From Alphaproteobacteria bacterium (GTDB lineage Bacteria > Pseudomonadota > Alphaproteobacteria > Rhizobiales > GCA-2746425), in assembly GCA_024743215.1 (NCBI GenBank), contig JANSWZ010000001.1:1178001-1242000 (forward strand): 64,000 nucleotides of DNA, read 5' to 3'. This document shows, one piece after another, positions 34,294-42,436 of this stretch. Position 1 is the first letter of the stretch; each line of letters begins with the position of its first letter. A model generated the notes under the pieces. It saw only the letters and a program-made list of their open reading frames with translations, did not search any database and was not told the DNA's origin. A program made the position numbers and the translations under genes.

Positions 34294-35973
34294 TTACATA
34301 TTTGGATAAACAGGGCCGCCTCCACCCTCTGGTACTGTCCAGTTGATGTTCTGATTTGGATCCTTGATATCGCAGGTTTTGCAATGAACGCAGTTTTGGG
34401 CGTTGATCACAAAGCTTGGTTCTCCACCCTCTTCCACCCATTCATAAACGCCTGCCGGGCAATAGAGGTTTGACGGTCCAGCATATACATCATGCTCACT
34501 GGTTTTCTGTAGCGGCAAGTCTTTAACCTTCAAATGGCTTGGCTGATCTTCCTCATGATTGGTGTTTGACAAAAACACAGATGACAGGCGGTCAAAGCTG
34601 ATCACACCATCCGGTTTTGGGTACACAATCTGTTTGTGCTTTGATGCGGGCTCCAAAGCGGCATGATCGGGCTTGCCATGGCTACGTGTGCCGAAAAATG
34701 AGAAACCCAATGTATTGGTCCACATATCAAGGCCGCCAATGGCTATGCCCAGCATGGTGCCAAAACGAGACCAGAGTGGTTTGACATTGCGGACCCGTTT
34801 CAAATCTTTACCGATATCGGAACCGCGCCAAGCCTCTTCATAGCCTGTCAGTTCATCCTGACTGCGGCCTGCTGCAATGGCCTCAAAAGCATGCTCTGCT
34901 GCCATTTTGCCAGACAGAACCGCATTGTGAGAGCCTTTGATGCGGGCCACATTTACAAAACCCGCAGAGCATCCAATAAGCGCGCCGCCGGGGAAGCATA
35001 ATTTTGGTACACTTTGCCAGCCACCTTCCGTGATGGCCCGCGCCCCATAAGACAAGCGTTTGGCACCTTCAAAAGTGGGCGCAATGGCCAGATGTGTCTT
35101 GAAACGTTGGAATTCTTCAAATGGCGAAAGGTATGGATTTTTGTAATTCAGATGAATAACGAAGCCGACTGCCACCTGATTGTCCTCAAGATGGTACAGG
35201 AATGAACCTCCGCCAGTGCTGTTGTTTAGTGGCCAACCGAAAGAATGCTGCACCAGGCCGGGCTTGTGGTGTTCCGGTTTTACTTCCCACAATTCCTTAA
35301 GGCCAATGCCGAATTTCTGCGGTTCCTTGCCCTTATCCAATTCAAATCTTGCAATCAATTGCTTTGCCAGAGATCCGCGCACGCCTTCTGCTATCAAGAC
35401 ATATTTGCCAAGCAGTTCCATACCGCGCTCGTGAGATGGTTTTGGCTTACCGTCCTTGCCAATCCCCATATCTCCGGTGGCGACTCCACGCATTGCGCCA
35501 TCTTCATCATAGAGAATTTCAGAAGCGGCAAATCCCGGGTATACCTCCACCCCGAGCGCTTCAGCTTTCTCGCCAAGCCAGCGTGTGACATTGCCGAGCG
35601 AGGCTACAAAATTGCCGTGATTGTTCATCAAAGGTGGCATCAGGAAGTTTGGCAGGCGAATGCATCCCGATGGTCCCATAAACATGAAACGGTCTTCTGT
35701 GACAGGCGTTTTTAAAGGAGTTTCCTCATTGCGCCATTCTGGCAGCAAAGCATCCAGACCAATGGGGTCTATCACAGCTCCAGAGAGAATGTGGGCACCC
35801 ACTTCGGCACCTTTTTCCAGCACCACCACTGAAAAATCGTCATTGCCGGCTTCCAGCGCCAATTGTCGCAGACGGATGGCGGCCGACAAACCGGCCGGGC
35901 CAGCACCGACAATCACAACGTCAAATTCCATGCTTTCGCGTGGTTCCGTCACTGCATCAGTGTTCTCAGTCAT
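34294..35973 (-). CDS. electron transfer flavoprotein-ubiquinone oxidoreductase
   Basis: A 559-residue membrane-associated enzyme passing electrons from ETF, loaded by fatty-acid and amino-acid acyl-CoA dehydrogenases, to ubiquinone. It shows FAD-binding DVVIVGAGPAGLSAAIRL near residue 20, a second nucleotide-site segment GCSAGFVNVARIKGSHNAVLSG near residue 320, and a C-terminal [4Fe-4S] domain with YCPAGVYEW and NCVHCKTCDIKDPNQN, ending GGGGPVYPNM as in other ETF-QO proteins. AGGCGG lies 6 bases before the ATG. It is monocistronic here, with the ETF genes elsewhere. Confidence 0.96.
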   Translation of the reverse strand: MTENTDAVTEPRESMEFDVVIVGAGPAGLSAAIRLRQLALEAGNDDFSVVVLEKGAEVGAHILSGAVIDPIGLDALLPEWRNEETPLKTPVTEDRFMFMGPSGCIRLPNFLMPPLMNNHGNFVASLGNVTRWLGEKAEALGVEVYPGFAASEILYDEDGAMRGVATGDMGIGKDGKPKPSHERGMELLGKYVLIAEGVRGSLAKQLIARFELDKGKEPQKFGIGLKELWEVKPEHHKPGLVQHSFGWPLNNSTGGGSFLYHLEDNQVAVGFVIHLNYKNPYLSPFEEFQRFKTHLAIAPTFEGAKRLSYGARAITEGGWQSVPKLCFPGGALIGCSAGFVNVARIKGSHNAVLSGKMAAEHAFEAIAAGRSQDELTGYEEAWRGSDIGKDLKRVRNVKPLWSRFGTMLGIAIGGLDMWTNTLGFSFFGTRSHGKPDHAALEPASKHKQIVYPKPDGVISFDRLSSVFLSNTNHEEDQPSHLKVKDLPLQKTSEHDVYAGPSNLYCPAGVYEWVEEGGEPSFVINAQNCVHCKTCDIKDPNQNINWTVPEGGGGPVYPNM

Positions 35974-36180
35974 GCTTGCCGCCTTTCAAAATGCCATTCT
36001 TCCTGCATTTTCAAATAAGTGTCAGTTCCAGGGTCAAATCTCAATTGAGTCCAGTTAGAGCACCATCTACCCAGAATCCACGCCAATTTCCAGCAACATC
36101 TGTTGCCAAGCGCAGGACACGGGTTTTCAGTTGGTGTATAGGATGGGCTTGGTTTTTCGGCTTTTTCCAGAAACAGGCAG

Positions 36181-37017
36181 ATGCAACACACTGAAACGCT
36201 TAAAGAGGTTCTGCAATTCTACACCGATTCCGGTGTGGACATGGCGCTGGATGAAGCCCCGCATAATCGTCTTGTTGCTCCCAATCACAAAGCTGATCCT
36301 GTTGCTGTGGTCATGCAGCCAGACCCGGTGCAACAATCTGCTGCTGCGGCACCGTCCCCTGCTTTCACTCCGCCCCCGGCAGAAGCCAAATCGCATGACG
36401 TATATATTCAGGAAGCCAAAACACGGGCAGCTTCGGCTGCATCGCTTGACGAGTTGAGGGCTCTTCTGACCGAATATGAGGGCTGCGGCCTGAAAAAAAC
36501 TGCAACCAATACCGTTTTCGAAGATGGCAACCGCGAAGCTCGTATCATGTTGGTCAGCGAAGCGCCCGGACGCGATGAAGATCTGCAAGGCAAACCATTT
36601 GTGGGGCGCTCCGGACAACTTCTGGATAAAATACTGGCGGCTGTCGGCCTTGATCGAACCAATGTCTACATTGGCAACGTCCTGCCATGGCGCCCGCCGG
36701 GCAATCGCACGCCGACCAATGCAGAAATGGAATTGTGCAAACCATTCATCACGCGCCAGATTGAGCTTATGAATCCCGACCTTCTGGTATTTTTGGGCGC
36801 ATCCTCTGCGAAAAATCTTCTGGAAACGACAGATGGCATTTTAAAACTGCGCGGCAAATGGCGCAGCTACTCCAAAGCTGAAATCCCAGTGTTACCCACG
36901 CTGCACCCGGCCTATTTGCTGCGTCAGCCGGCACAGAAGCGTTTGGTGTGGCGGGATTTTCTGAATCTCAGGAAAGCCGCTGTCGAAAAAGGCATTCTTC
37001 CGTCTGACACCGCTTAA
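36181..37017 (+). CDS. family 4-like uracil-DNA glycosylase lacking two Fe-S cysteines
   Basis: A 278-residue glycosylase. After a variable, proline/alanine-rich N-terminal 75 residues comes the UDG core: MLVSEAPGRDEDLQGKPFVG (motif 1 GEAPG variant, near residue 126), NVLPWRPPGNRTPT, CKPFITRQ, and the C-terminal motif PTLHPAYLLRQPAQKR (residues about 240-255). Classical family 4 enzymes bind [4Fe-4S] through four cysteines. Here Cys102 and Cys186 remain, but tyrosine 99 and tryptophan 170 stand at two ligand positions, so a cluster is unlikely. A similar Fe-S-lacking UDG class has been described from Bradyrhizobium (from memory). It lies 13 bp before moaB. Confidence 0.87.
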   Translation: MQHTETLKEVLQFYTDSGVDMALDEAPHNRLVAPNHKADPVAVVMQPDPVQQSAAAAPSPAFTPPPAEAKSHDVYIQEAKTRAASAASLDELRALLTEYEGCGLKKTATNTVFEDGNREARIMLVSEAPGRDEDLQGKPFVGRSGQLLDKILAAVGLDRTNVYIGNVLPWRPPGNRTPTNAEMELCKPFITRQIELMNPDLLVFLGASSAKNLLETTDGILKLRGKWRSYSKAEIPVLPTLHPAYLLRQPAQKRLVWRDFLNLRKAAVEKGILPSDTA

Positions 37018-37030
37018 ATCAGGAACCATT

Positions 37031-37588
37031 ATGTCCCGACTCGATTTGTCGAAAGAGTTCATTCCTCTCAAGATCGCCGTGTTGACCATGTCAGATACGC
37101 GTTCACTTGCCGAAGACCGCTCAGGTACGGTGCTGGTCGAGCGGCTGCAGGCCGCCGGGCACAAATTGGCTGACAGAGCGATCTGTAAAGATGACATCGG
37201 ACAAATCCAGGAGCAGGCATCCAAATGGATCGCTGATCGCGATATTGACGTCATCATAACCACTGGCGGAACCGGCTTTACAGGTCGGGATGTCACTCCA
37301 GAAGCTTTGACGCCATTGTTTGAGAAGCATATGGATGGATTTTCCCATGTTTTTCATCGTGTCAGTTTTGAGAAAATCGGCACGTCCACCATCCAGTCCC
37401 GTGCGACAGCCGGCGTTGCCAACAGCACCTATATTTTTGCCCTGCCCGGTTCATCAGGTGCCTGCAAGGATGCCTGGGACGAAATTCTGATTTATCAACT
37501 CGATTATCGGCATCAGCCCTGCAATTTTGTAGAAATTCTGCCGCGGCTGGACGAACATTTGAAACGCAGCAAGCTTCAAAGCACCTGA
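37031..37588 (+). CDS. moaB: molybdenum cofactor biosynthesis protein B
   Basis: A 185-residue protein of the MogA/MoaB family: KIAVLTMSDTRSLAEDRSG near the N-terminus, the central DVIITTGGTGFTGRDVTPEA with the molybdopterin-binding GGTG loop and catalytic aspartate, and FALPGSSGACKDAWDEIL near the C-terminus. It adenylates molybdopterin before molybdenum insertion, which the formate dehydrogenase of this window needs. AGGA lies upstream of the ATG. Close spacing (13 bp) behind the uracil-DNA glycosylase suggests a shared transcript. Confidence 0.94.
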   Translation: MSRLDLSKEFIPLKIAVLTMSDTRSLAEDRSGTVLVERLQAAGHKLADRAICKDDIGQIQEQASKWIADRDIDVIITTGGTGFTGRDVTPEALTPLFEKHMDGFSHVFHRVSFEKIGTSTIQSRATAGVANSTYIFALPGSSGACKDAWDEILIYQLDYRHQPCNFVEILPRLDEHLKRSKLQST

Positions 37589-37631
37589 TTTTACGACGTT
37601 TTTTCCGTATCGTAGGATCCGCATCAATTTT

Positions 37632-37646
37632 GTTCTTGTTTTGTTC
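37632..37646 (+). promoter_or_regulatory. LexA (SOS) box, alphaproteobacterial GTTC-N7-GTTC type
   Basis: GTTC at 37632-37635 and GTTC at 37643-37646 are separated by exactly seven bases (TTGTTTT). GTTC-N7-GTTC is the documented LexA operator of alphaproteobacteria such as Rhodobacter, Rhizobium and Caulobacter. The box ends 23 bases before the predicted start codon at 37670, and a TATATC -10-like element lies just after it, so bound LexA could block transcription of the downstream gene. Regulation is inferred from the motif only. Confidence 0.65.
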
Positions 37647-37669
37647 TGTTATTGCTATATCTTGAGGAT

Positions 37670-38794
37670 ATGGAGAACAGAACACAAATCATTGGTATCG
37701 ACACTGCCCGCATTGGTGTGCAGTTTGATCCGCAAAAGGGTCGAGGCGCACTGACAAATGCCAGTGGCCGGTTTGAAGCTGTGCAGCGTGAAGCCGTTGA
37801 TGATGGCTGGGATCTGGACGAGCAGCCGGAAAAACTGAAAACCCATGTTCAGGTAGAACATCCAAAGCGCATCATCACGCGCAACCAGTCACCAGACATT
37901 TCGTTTGATCGCTCGATCAACCCCTATCGTGGTTGTGAGCATGGGTGTTCCTACTGCTTTGCAAGGCCAAGCCATGCTTATATGGGCCTGTCTCCGGGAC
38001 AGGATTTTGAATCTCGTTTGTTTGCCAAACCTGATGCGGCTGTTTTGCTGGAACAGGAACTGGCTGATCCCAAATATGTGCCAAAAGTTATTGCTATTGG
38101 CACAAATACTGATCCCTATCAGCCGATTGAAAAAAGCTGGCGCATAACCCGATCCATTCTGGAAGTGTTGGAACGGACCGATCATCCTGTTGGGATTGTC
38201 ACCAAATCCGCCATGGTCACCCGTGACATCGATATTCTTTCCCGAATGGCTGAGAAGGGTCTGGTGAAGGTGGCCTTGTCGGTGACGACAATGGACAAGA
38301 AGCTGTCGCGGGCCATGGAACCAAGAGCAACCAGCCCCAGCAAGCGTCTGGAGGCTCTTCAGGCACTGCATGATGCGGGCATTCCAACGACCATGATGGT
38401 CGCACCCATTATTCCCGGCCTGAATGACAGCGAGATTGAACGCATATTGGAAGCAGGCAAGGCTGTCGGCATTGATCAGGCGGGCTATGTGATGCTGCGC
38501 CTGCCATTGGAAGTGCGTGATATCTTCCGTGAATGGCTACTGGCCCACTACCCTGATCGGTATCGCCATGTGATGTCGCTGGTCAAATCCATGCGGGACG
38601 GTAAAGACTATGATGCGACATGGGGACGGCGCATGCGTGGCAGTGGTCCTTATGCGTGGATGATTGGCCGGCGGTTTGAAAAGGCCTGCCAACGGCTGAA
38701 AATAGGCACGAAGCGCGTTGAACTGCGGACAGACTTGTTTACAGCTCCCTCAAAAGCGAATGATCAAATGTCATTGTTTGATATTGCCTGCTGA
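37670..38794 (+). CDS. radical SAM protein, PA0069/Rv2578c-like family
   Basis: About 374 residues from the ATG at 37670. No Shine-Dalgarno has good spacing, and a TATATC box ends only about 10 bases upstream, so the mRNA may be leaderless. The radical SAM cluster motif C-x3-C-x2-C is seen as RGCEHGCSYCFARPSHAY near residue 92. GTNTDPYQPIEKSWRITRSILEVL and TKSAMVTRDIDIL follow, typical of the spore-photoproduct-lyase-related group without known function. A LexA-type box overlaps the promoter, suggesting a DNA-damage role. The next gene, rnhB, is about 100 bp downstream. Confidence 0.88.
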   Translation: MENRTQIIGIDTARIGVQFDPQKGRGALTNASGRFEAVQREAVDDGWDLDEQPEKLKTHVQVEHPKRIITRNQSPDISFDRSINPYRGCEHGCSYCFARPSHAYMGLSPGQDFESRLFAKPDAAVLLEQELADPKYVPKVIAIGTNTDPYQPIEKSWRITRSILEVLERTDHPVGIVTKSAMVTRDIDILSRMAEKGLVKVALSVTTMDKKLSRAMEPRATSPSKRLEALQALHDAGIPTTMMVAPIIPGLNDSEIERILEAGKAVGIDQAGYVMLRLPLEVRDIFREWLLAHYPDRYRHVMSLVKSMRDGKDYDATWGRRMRGSGPYAWMIGRRFEKACQRLKIGTKRVELRTDLFTAPSKANDQMSLFDIAC

Positions 38795-38894
38795 CAGCAA
38801 GGTTTGGCTTTACTAGGGATAACTGAAGGTAGAATTGGCACATATCAGCGCCTTCATCTTGCGGCAGTCGGGATTTTTCAACACAGTTGCACGC

Positions 38895-39638
38895 ATGATG
38901 ATGCGTCTTTTCGATTCCCCCTATAGAGCTCCTGCAAATCGGCAGACCTCTGCAAAGCCCGACATGGCTGTTGAGGCTATGGCCTGCTGTCAGTTGCTGT
39001 CGTTTAAGCGCAACGGCGCGGCATTCAGCCTGCCGCTTTTCAAAGATTTGCCCAAGGATGATCTGGAAGCTGCACCAAAGCTGTTTTCCATAGCGGGTGT
39101 CGATGAAGCTGGACGTGGACCGTTGGCTGGCCCTGTTGTTACCGCCGCAGTCATTTTGAACCCAGCGCATATTCCCGATGATCTCAATGATTCCAAGAAA
39201 CTATCAGCAAACCAACGCGAGGTTCTGTTCGAGAGCCTGATTACCTCACACGATATTAGCATTGCGTCAGCAACGCCCCAACGCATTGATGACATCAATA
39301 TTCGTGCAGCCACCCTTTGGGCCATGGTGCAGGCTGTCAAGGGACTGCCAAGGCAGCCAGACGGCGTTCTCATCGACGGGCGTGATGTTCCCGATGGTCT
39401 TCCCTGCCCCAGCGGTGCGGTGATCAAGGGAGACGGCCTGTCTCAATCCATCGCAGCAGCTTCCATTATCGCAAAGGTGATGCGCGACCGGATGATGCAG
39501 AATTGTGGACGCGACGCACCTGGATATGGTCTTGAAACCCATATGGGCTATGGCACAGAGCAGCACAGGGCGGCCATTGCAGCCAAGGGCGGCACACGAC
39601 ATCATAGAACCAGTTTCAGGCCTCTACGGGATTTGTAA
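38895..39638 (+). CDS. rnhB: ribonuclease HII
   Basis: RNase HII removes ribonucleotides misincorporated into DNA and RNA primers. The catalytic core starts at FSIAGVDEAGRGPLAGPV (two catalytic acids, Asp and Glu), with further acids in DDLNDSKKLSANQRE, LIDGRDVPDG and IIAKVMRDRMM, and MGYGTEQHRAAI near the end. The core is about 195 residues. The part before it is 45-55 residues longer than usual and of low similarity, so the start is uncertain: an ATG cluster at 38895-38901 is used here, a TTG at 38835 and later ATGs are possible. The N-terminal tail carries no domain. Confidence 0.9.
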   Translation: MMMRLFDSPYRAPANRQTSAKPDMAVEAMACCQLLSFKRNGAAFSLPLFKDLPKDDLEAAPKLFSIAGVDEAGRGPLAGPVVTAAVILNPAHIPDDLNDSKKLSANQREVLFESLITSHDISIASATPQRIDDINIRAATLWAMVQAVKGLPRQPDGVLIDGRDVPDGLPCPSGAVIKGDGLSQSIAAASIIAKVMRDRMMQNCGRDAPGYGLETHMGYGTEQHRAAIAAKGGTRHHRTSFRPLRDL

Positions 39639-39659
39639 GCGGCAATTCAATTCGGCAAT

Positions 39660-39686
39660 AAAAAAGGCCGGGTAATCCCGGCCTTT
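39660..39686 (-). terminator. terminator of the atp F0 operon
   Basis: A perfect 10-bp stem, AAAGGCCGGG / CCCGGCCTTT, with a four-base loop. On the minus strand it is followed by TTTTTTATT, giving a strong rho-independent terminator after the b subunit. On the plus strand the T-run is poor, so it serves rnhB less well. Confidence 0.9.
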
Positions 39687-39708
39687 GAAAATGCCTATGG
39701 CAGTCAGA

Positions 39709-40194
39709 TCAGTTCAGCTTGGATGCGACATCCTTGATGCTCTTGCCAATCAACTCATCAGCCAGTTTGCCGCTGACCTTATCTGCGATAATGATTTCAG
39801 CTGCCTGTATGGCAACATCAACCGAACGTGTGCGTACGTCCTGAACTGCCTGAGCTTCAGCCTGAGCAATTTTATCTTCCGCCTGCTTCTGGCGTCGGGT
39901 GACATAAGCTTCAAGCTTTGCTTTGGCCTCTGCAGCCATCGCTTTGGCTTCGCGCTGGGCCTGGCTGACAATATCCTCTGCCTCGCGTTCGGCTTCACGT
40001 TGCTTGCGCTGATATTCAGCCAGCAATGCCTGTGCCTCTTCACGCAAGCGCCGAGCTTCTTCAAGCTCGGTGCGGATATCATCGCTGCGCTTGTCCAGCC
40101 CTTCAGCGATTTTCCCCGGAACCTTGATATAGATCATCAAGGCCAGAAACAGGATCAGACCGATAAGAGCCCAAAAGGTTGCATCAAACGTCAT
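39709..40194 (-). CDS. atpF: F0F1 ATP synthase subunit b
   Basis: A 161-residue peripheral-stalk subunit. One N-terminal membrane helix (FWALIGLILFLALMIY, residues about 7-22) is followed by a long charged amphipathic helix (EEARRLREEAQALLAEYQRKQREAEREAED). It links F0 to the F1 head together with b'. AGGA lies upstream of the ATG. It is the last gene of the atpI-a-c-b'-b operon, before the terminator. Confidence 0.95.
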   Translation of the reverse strand: MTFDATFWALIGLILFLALMIYIKVPGKIAEGLDKRSDDIRTELEEARRLREEAQALLAEYQRKQREAEREAEDIVSQAQREAKAMAAEAKAKLEAYVTRRQKQAEDKIAQAEAQAVQDVRTRSVDVAIQAAEIIIADKVSGKLADELIGKSIKDVASKLN

Positions 40195-40202
40195 GTCAGT
40201 TC

Positions 40203-40736
40203 CTACGCAGCTTTTTCAGCCGAAGAAACGGCCTTTTCAAGAGCCGCTTTTGTTGGCTTCGTTCCGATCAGTACAGTGACCAGCTCAGTTGTTGTTTCAG
40301 TCGCAATAGACGAAACTTCAGCCATGGCCTGCTTACGGGTCTCATCGATGCTGGCTTCAGCTTCAGCCATTTTCACGCCAAGATCGGCATCAACCTTGGC
40401 CTGCTCGGCATCCACTTGGGCTAGTGCTTTGTCGCGCGCGACAAGTGCAATGTCATGGGCCTTCTTGCGCGCTTCGGCCAGAGCCTGTTCATAAGAAGCA
40501 ATTGCTTCCTCAGACTCGTCTTTCAGCCGTTGCGCTTCATCAAGATCACTCATGATCCGATCACGACGGACTTCAAGGATGTCACTAAGACGCGGTAAAG
40601 CAACTTTTGACATCAGCCAGTAGAGCACACCAAACGTGATCGCCAGCCATAACAGCTGGGACCCAAATGTTGATGGATCAAACGGGGGAAACGATCCTGC
40701 CGCTTCTGCACCATTTTCTGGTGTTGTGGTGGCCAC
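40203..40736 (-). CDS. atpF2: F0F1 ATP synthase subunit b'
   Basis: A 177-residue second b-type stalk subunit, a feature of alphaproteobacteria and photosynthetic lineages. It has a longer N-terminal leader (residues 1-25), a membrane helix LLWLAITFGVLYWLMSKVAL, and a coiled-coil stalk helix rich in Ala, Glu and Lys. The start is GTG with AGGAG 9 bases upstream. It ends 8 bp before the b gene. Confidence 0.95.
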   Translation of the reverse strand: MATTTPENGAEAAGSFPPFDPSTFGSQLLWLAITFGVLYWLMSKVALPRLSDILEVRRDRIMSDLDEAQRLKDESEEAIASYEQALAEARKKAHDIALVARDKALAQVDAEQAKVDADLGVKMAEAEASIDETRKQAMAEVSSIATETTTELVTVLIGTKPTKAALEKAVSSAEKAA

Positions 40737-40798
40737 GGTCTTCTACTCCTAAAAAGCTCTGGATACGGCGGGCGAACCCGCCGCATTGAAGTCTTTGC

Positions 40799-41023
40799 TT
40801 ACGCGAAGAGCAGCAGAAGAGCGATCAGAAGAGAGAAAATGCCGAGGGCTTCTGTCACGGCAAAACCGAAGATCAAACGACCGAACTGGCCATCTGCTGC
40901 AGACGGGTTGCGAAGTGCGCCAGACAGGTAATTACCAAAAATCTGGCCAAGACCGATAGCTGCGCCGCCCATTCCGAGGCATGCGATACCAGCGCCGATT
41001 GCTTGTGCTGCTGCAAGTTCCAT
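40799..41023 (-). CDS. atpE: F0F1 ATP synthase subunit c
   Basis: A 74-residue proteolipid of two membrane helices joined by the polar loop RNPSAAD. The proton-carrying carboxylate is Glu58 in [11 protein letters not shown]. The glycine-rich first helix ([17 protein letters not shown]) packs the c-ring. AAGGAG lies 7 bases upstream of the ATG, fitting the high copy number of c relative to other subunits. Confidence 0.96.
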   Translation of the reverse strand: MELAAAQAIGAGIACLGMGGAAIGLGQIFGNYLSGALRNPSAADGQFGRLIFGFAVTEALGIFSLLIALLLLFA

Positions 41024-41089
41024 TTCAATGCTCCTTAAGCGTTAGTTTATGCCGGTCGTTGTCTAAAATGACCAGAATTGGGTTGAAGA

Positions 41090-41842
41090 TTAGTGACCAG
41101 GATGAACCGCATCATTGAGGTACATGCAGGTCAAAACAGTGAAGACATAGGCCTGAAGGAAGGCCACGAGAAATTCCAGACCGGTCAGTGCAACGGTCAT
41201 GATAAGCGGAAGAATTGAACCAACAATTCCCACAGCTCCCATTGCTGACAGACTTGTTACAAAGCCCGCAAACACCTTGAGGGTGATGTGACCTGCCAGC
41301 ATGTTTGCAAACAGACGCACAGACAGGCTGATTGGACGCGAGAGGAATGAAATGACCTCAATCGCAATAACCAACGGCATCAGAATGCCGGGTATGCCGC
41401 TTGGAACAAACAGTTTAAGAAATCCGAACCCATGGCGCATGAAGCCATAACCGATGACTGTCAAAATCACCAACATTGCCAGCGCAAATGTCACGATGAT
41501 GTGGCTTGTGACGGTAAAGAAGTACGGGAACATGCCAAACAGATTGGCAAACAGAACAAATACAAACAGAGAGAAAACCAACGGGAAGAAACGCATTCCC
41601 TCCGAGCCGGCGGCATCTCGTAAGGTCTTGGCTACAAATTCGTAGCTCATTTCAGTCATGGACTGCCAACGTCCTGGCACCAATGACCGGCTGCTGGAGC
41701 CAAGCATGAGAAATGCTGCGATGGCAGCGACTGTGGCGATCATGAAGACCGCGGAGTTTGTCAGGGCAAATTCCACCCCACCCACTTCACCCAGAGGTGC
41801 AAGTTTGGAGATTTGAAACTGATGAATAGGATCGTTTGCCAC
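41090..41842 (-). CDS. atpB: F0F1 ATP synthase subunit a
   Basis: A 250-residue proton-channel subunit with five to six membrane segments. The essential arginine is in [15 protein letters not shown] near residue 178, and a second conserved block is [20 protein letters not shown] near the C-terminus. It ends ...AVHPGH, as in other Rhizobiales. The start codon is GTG (MANDPIHQF). It is the second gene of the F0 operon after atpI. Confidence 0.96.
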   Translation of the reverse strand: MANDPIHQFQISKLAPLGEVGGVEFALTNSAVFMIATVAAIAAFLMLGSSSRSLVPGRWQSMTEMSYEFVAKTLRDAAGSEGMRFFPLVFSLFVFVLFANLFGMFPYFFTVTSHIIVTFALAMLVILTVIGYGFMRHGFGFLKLFVPSGIPGILMPLVIAIEVISFLSRPISLSVRLFANMLAGHITLKVFAGFVTSLSAMGAVGIVGSILPLIMTVALTGLEFLVAFLQAYVFTVLTCMYLNDAVHPGH

Positions 41843-41881
41843 AGATCTCAGCCTTTAATTTTCTAACTCTTTAGTCACAAA

Positions 41882-42247
41882 TCAGCCCTTATTCGAGCCG
41901 TCTCGTGGTTTTTCGAATGGCTTCTCTACCGCGCCGATGGAACGCAGAACGTTCATCACCCCGGCAGCGAAACCAAGTAGCAGAAATATGATGAGACCAA
42001 AGGGCGAACTGCCCAACCAGCCATCAATCACATATCCAAGTCCTGCCCCAACCAGAATACCAGATACAAACTCTGCACCTAGCTTCAGGCCTTGCCCCAA
42101 TTCCGAATTACCGGACTTGGACTGCTCGGCCTTCTGGCTTTTTCTGCTGTCCTCACGATCGAGCCGTGATTTCAACTGATCCAACCGGGCATCGAGGTCA
42201 GTATTTGTTTGCTCACCCGGGTCTTCAGGGTGATTTTGCGCACTCAT
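41882..42247 (-). CDS. atpI: ATP synthase protein I (AtpI, AtpZ-type)
   Basis: A 121-residue small membrane protein. The N-terminal half is hydrophilic and charged (LDARLDQLKSRLDREDSRKSQKAEQSKSG region), then two membrane helices follow (GAEFVSGILVGAGLGYVIDGWLG and FGLIIFLLLGFAAGVMNVLRS). AtpI assists assembly of the c-ring or Mg2+ supply, and its loss is usually tolerated. It starts the F0 operon; the 190 bp upstream to smc probably hold its promoter. Confidence 0.9.
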   Translation of the reverse strand: MSAQNHPEDPGEQTNTDLDARLDQLKSRLDREDSRKSQKAEQSKSGNSELGQGLKLGAEFVSGILVGAGLGYVIDGWLGSSPFGLIIFLLLGFAAGVMNVLRSIGAVEKPFEKPRDGSNKG

Positions 42248-42436
42248 ACCGTTCTCGCAGATTTTCTGCCAAATTCGAGCGCAACATAGTTGTGCCTCCT
42301 GTCAGTGTCAAGCATTGGCGAAAGCACCTTAAGTTTTTGAAAAATATGTATTTTTAAGGTTTGTTACGAACAGATGCGACGATTAGTTTGCTGCAATAGC
42401 GAGCAAGCGGGCGATATCGACGCTTTTTTTGGCTCA

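Noticed and set aside
36524-39605. Many long antisense frames in the repair-gene region as overlapping genes
   Set aside because: They mirror codon periodicity of the real genes and show no start signals or domains.
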